Source: Candidatus Symbiothrix sp.
GTDB taxonomy: Bacteria; Bacteroidota; Bacteroidia; Bacteroidales; Azobacteroidaceae
DNA: 7,117 bases
Direction of reading: 5' to 3'
Assembly: GCA_031270525.1 (NCBI GenBank)
Contig: JAISXN010000001.1
Coordinates: 1-7,117, forward strand
Shown: positions 7,002 through 7,117 of the stretch, piece by piece
How positions within the stretch are numbered: the stretch's first letter is position 1
Layout: every line of letters begins with the position of its first letter
The notes under the pieces: model-generated
What the model was told of the DNA's origin: nothing
Seen by the model: the letters and a program-made list of their open reading frames with translations, nothing else
The model's database searches: none
Position numbers and translations under genes: made by a program

Positions 7002-7117
7002 CTACACAGGCGATTTTCTGGGTTGGCACGACCGTGCGCGTACCCACTTCGACGCTTATGCACAAAGTCAGGTTACAGACGTTCCCAATTCTATACCCCA
7101 TCCGGCGCAGGATAGCG
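6997..7117 (+). pseudogene. Unrecognised plus-strand coding fragment, running off the right edge
   Basis: The plus frame starting at 6997 reads GAYTGDFLGWHDRARTHFDA, then YAQSQVTDVPNSIPHPAQDS, and stays open to the end of the window. The residue mix (GWHDRARTHF, QSQVTDVP, IPHPAQ) looks like genuine protein and unlike a shadow frame. Upstream of 6997 the same frame becomes the antisense of the GH43 piece, with no start codon or leader, so the coding sequence appears to begin abruptly at a join. I do not recognise the family. The neighbours suggest a carbohydrate-acting enzyme, but nothing in the 40 residues proves it. If the rest of the gene lies intact to the right, this would be a 5'-truncated gene and not a short scrap. 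Confidence 0.5.

Overview
The window looks like chromosomal DNA from a Bacteroidota, most likely a Bacteroidales gut or rumen type. The grounds are: start codons with AT-rich leaders and no Shine-Dalgarno; a match to the Bacteroides-type promoter (TTTG, 19-base spacer, TAnnTTTG) upstream of the capsule genes; an exopolysaccharide export pair of Bacteroidales type; and remnants of a carbohydrate-degrading locus (GH43, GH5 and an AraC-type regulator of hybrid two-component style). The genus cannot be fixed from this sequence.

Left part (1-1692, minus strand, visibly AT-richer than the rest): the start of a polysaccharide secretion operon. A promoter at about 1743-1773 reads leftward into a Wza-type outer-membrane export lipoprotein with an SLBB domain. 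Seven bases later comes a Wzz/Wzc-type inner-membrane chain-length/tyrosine-kinase protein, which runs off the left edge. Together these would form the envelope-spanning export and length-control machine for a capsule or exopolysaccharide.

Middle part (1921-6116, plus strand): a divergently transcribed two-gene RND efflux operon, made of a periplasmic adaptor (HlyD/AcrA family) and a complete HAE1-type permease (AcrB/MexF family) that keeps the proton-relay residues. There is no outer-membrane channel gene and no intact dedicated regulator in view. A nine-codon ORF ends in an ATGA overlap with the adaptor start, and a perfect 16-bp inverted repeat fills the gap between adaptor and permease.

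Right part (6113-7117): no intact gene. It is a run of broken pieces placed end to end: part of an unrecognised plus-strand gene, the C-terminal domain of a GH43 enzyme, an internal piece of a GH5 cellulase with a frameshift, and the C-terminal DNA-binding end of an AraC-type (probably HTCS) regulator that has lost its second helix-turn-helix. The last three share the minus strand in an order expected of a polysaccharide utilization locus. The simplest reading is a xylan/cellulose locus being eroded by successive deletions, ending tail to tail against the efflux operon. A misassembled contig is the main alternative. No RNA genes, CRISPR arrays, insertion sequences or phage genes were recognised.
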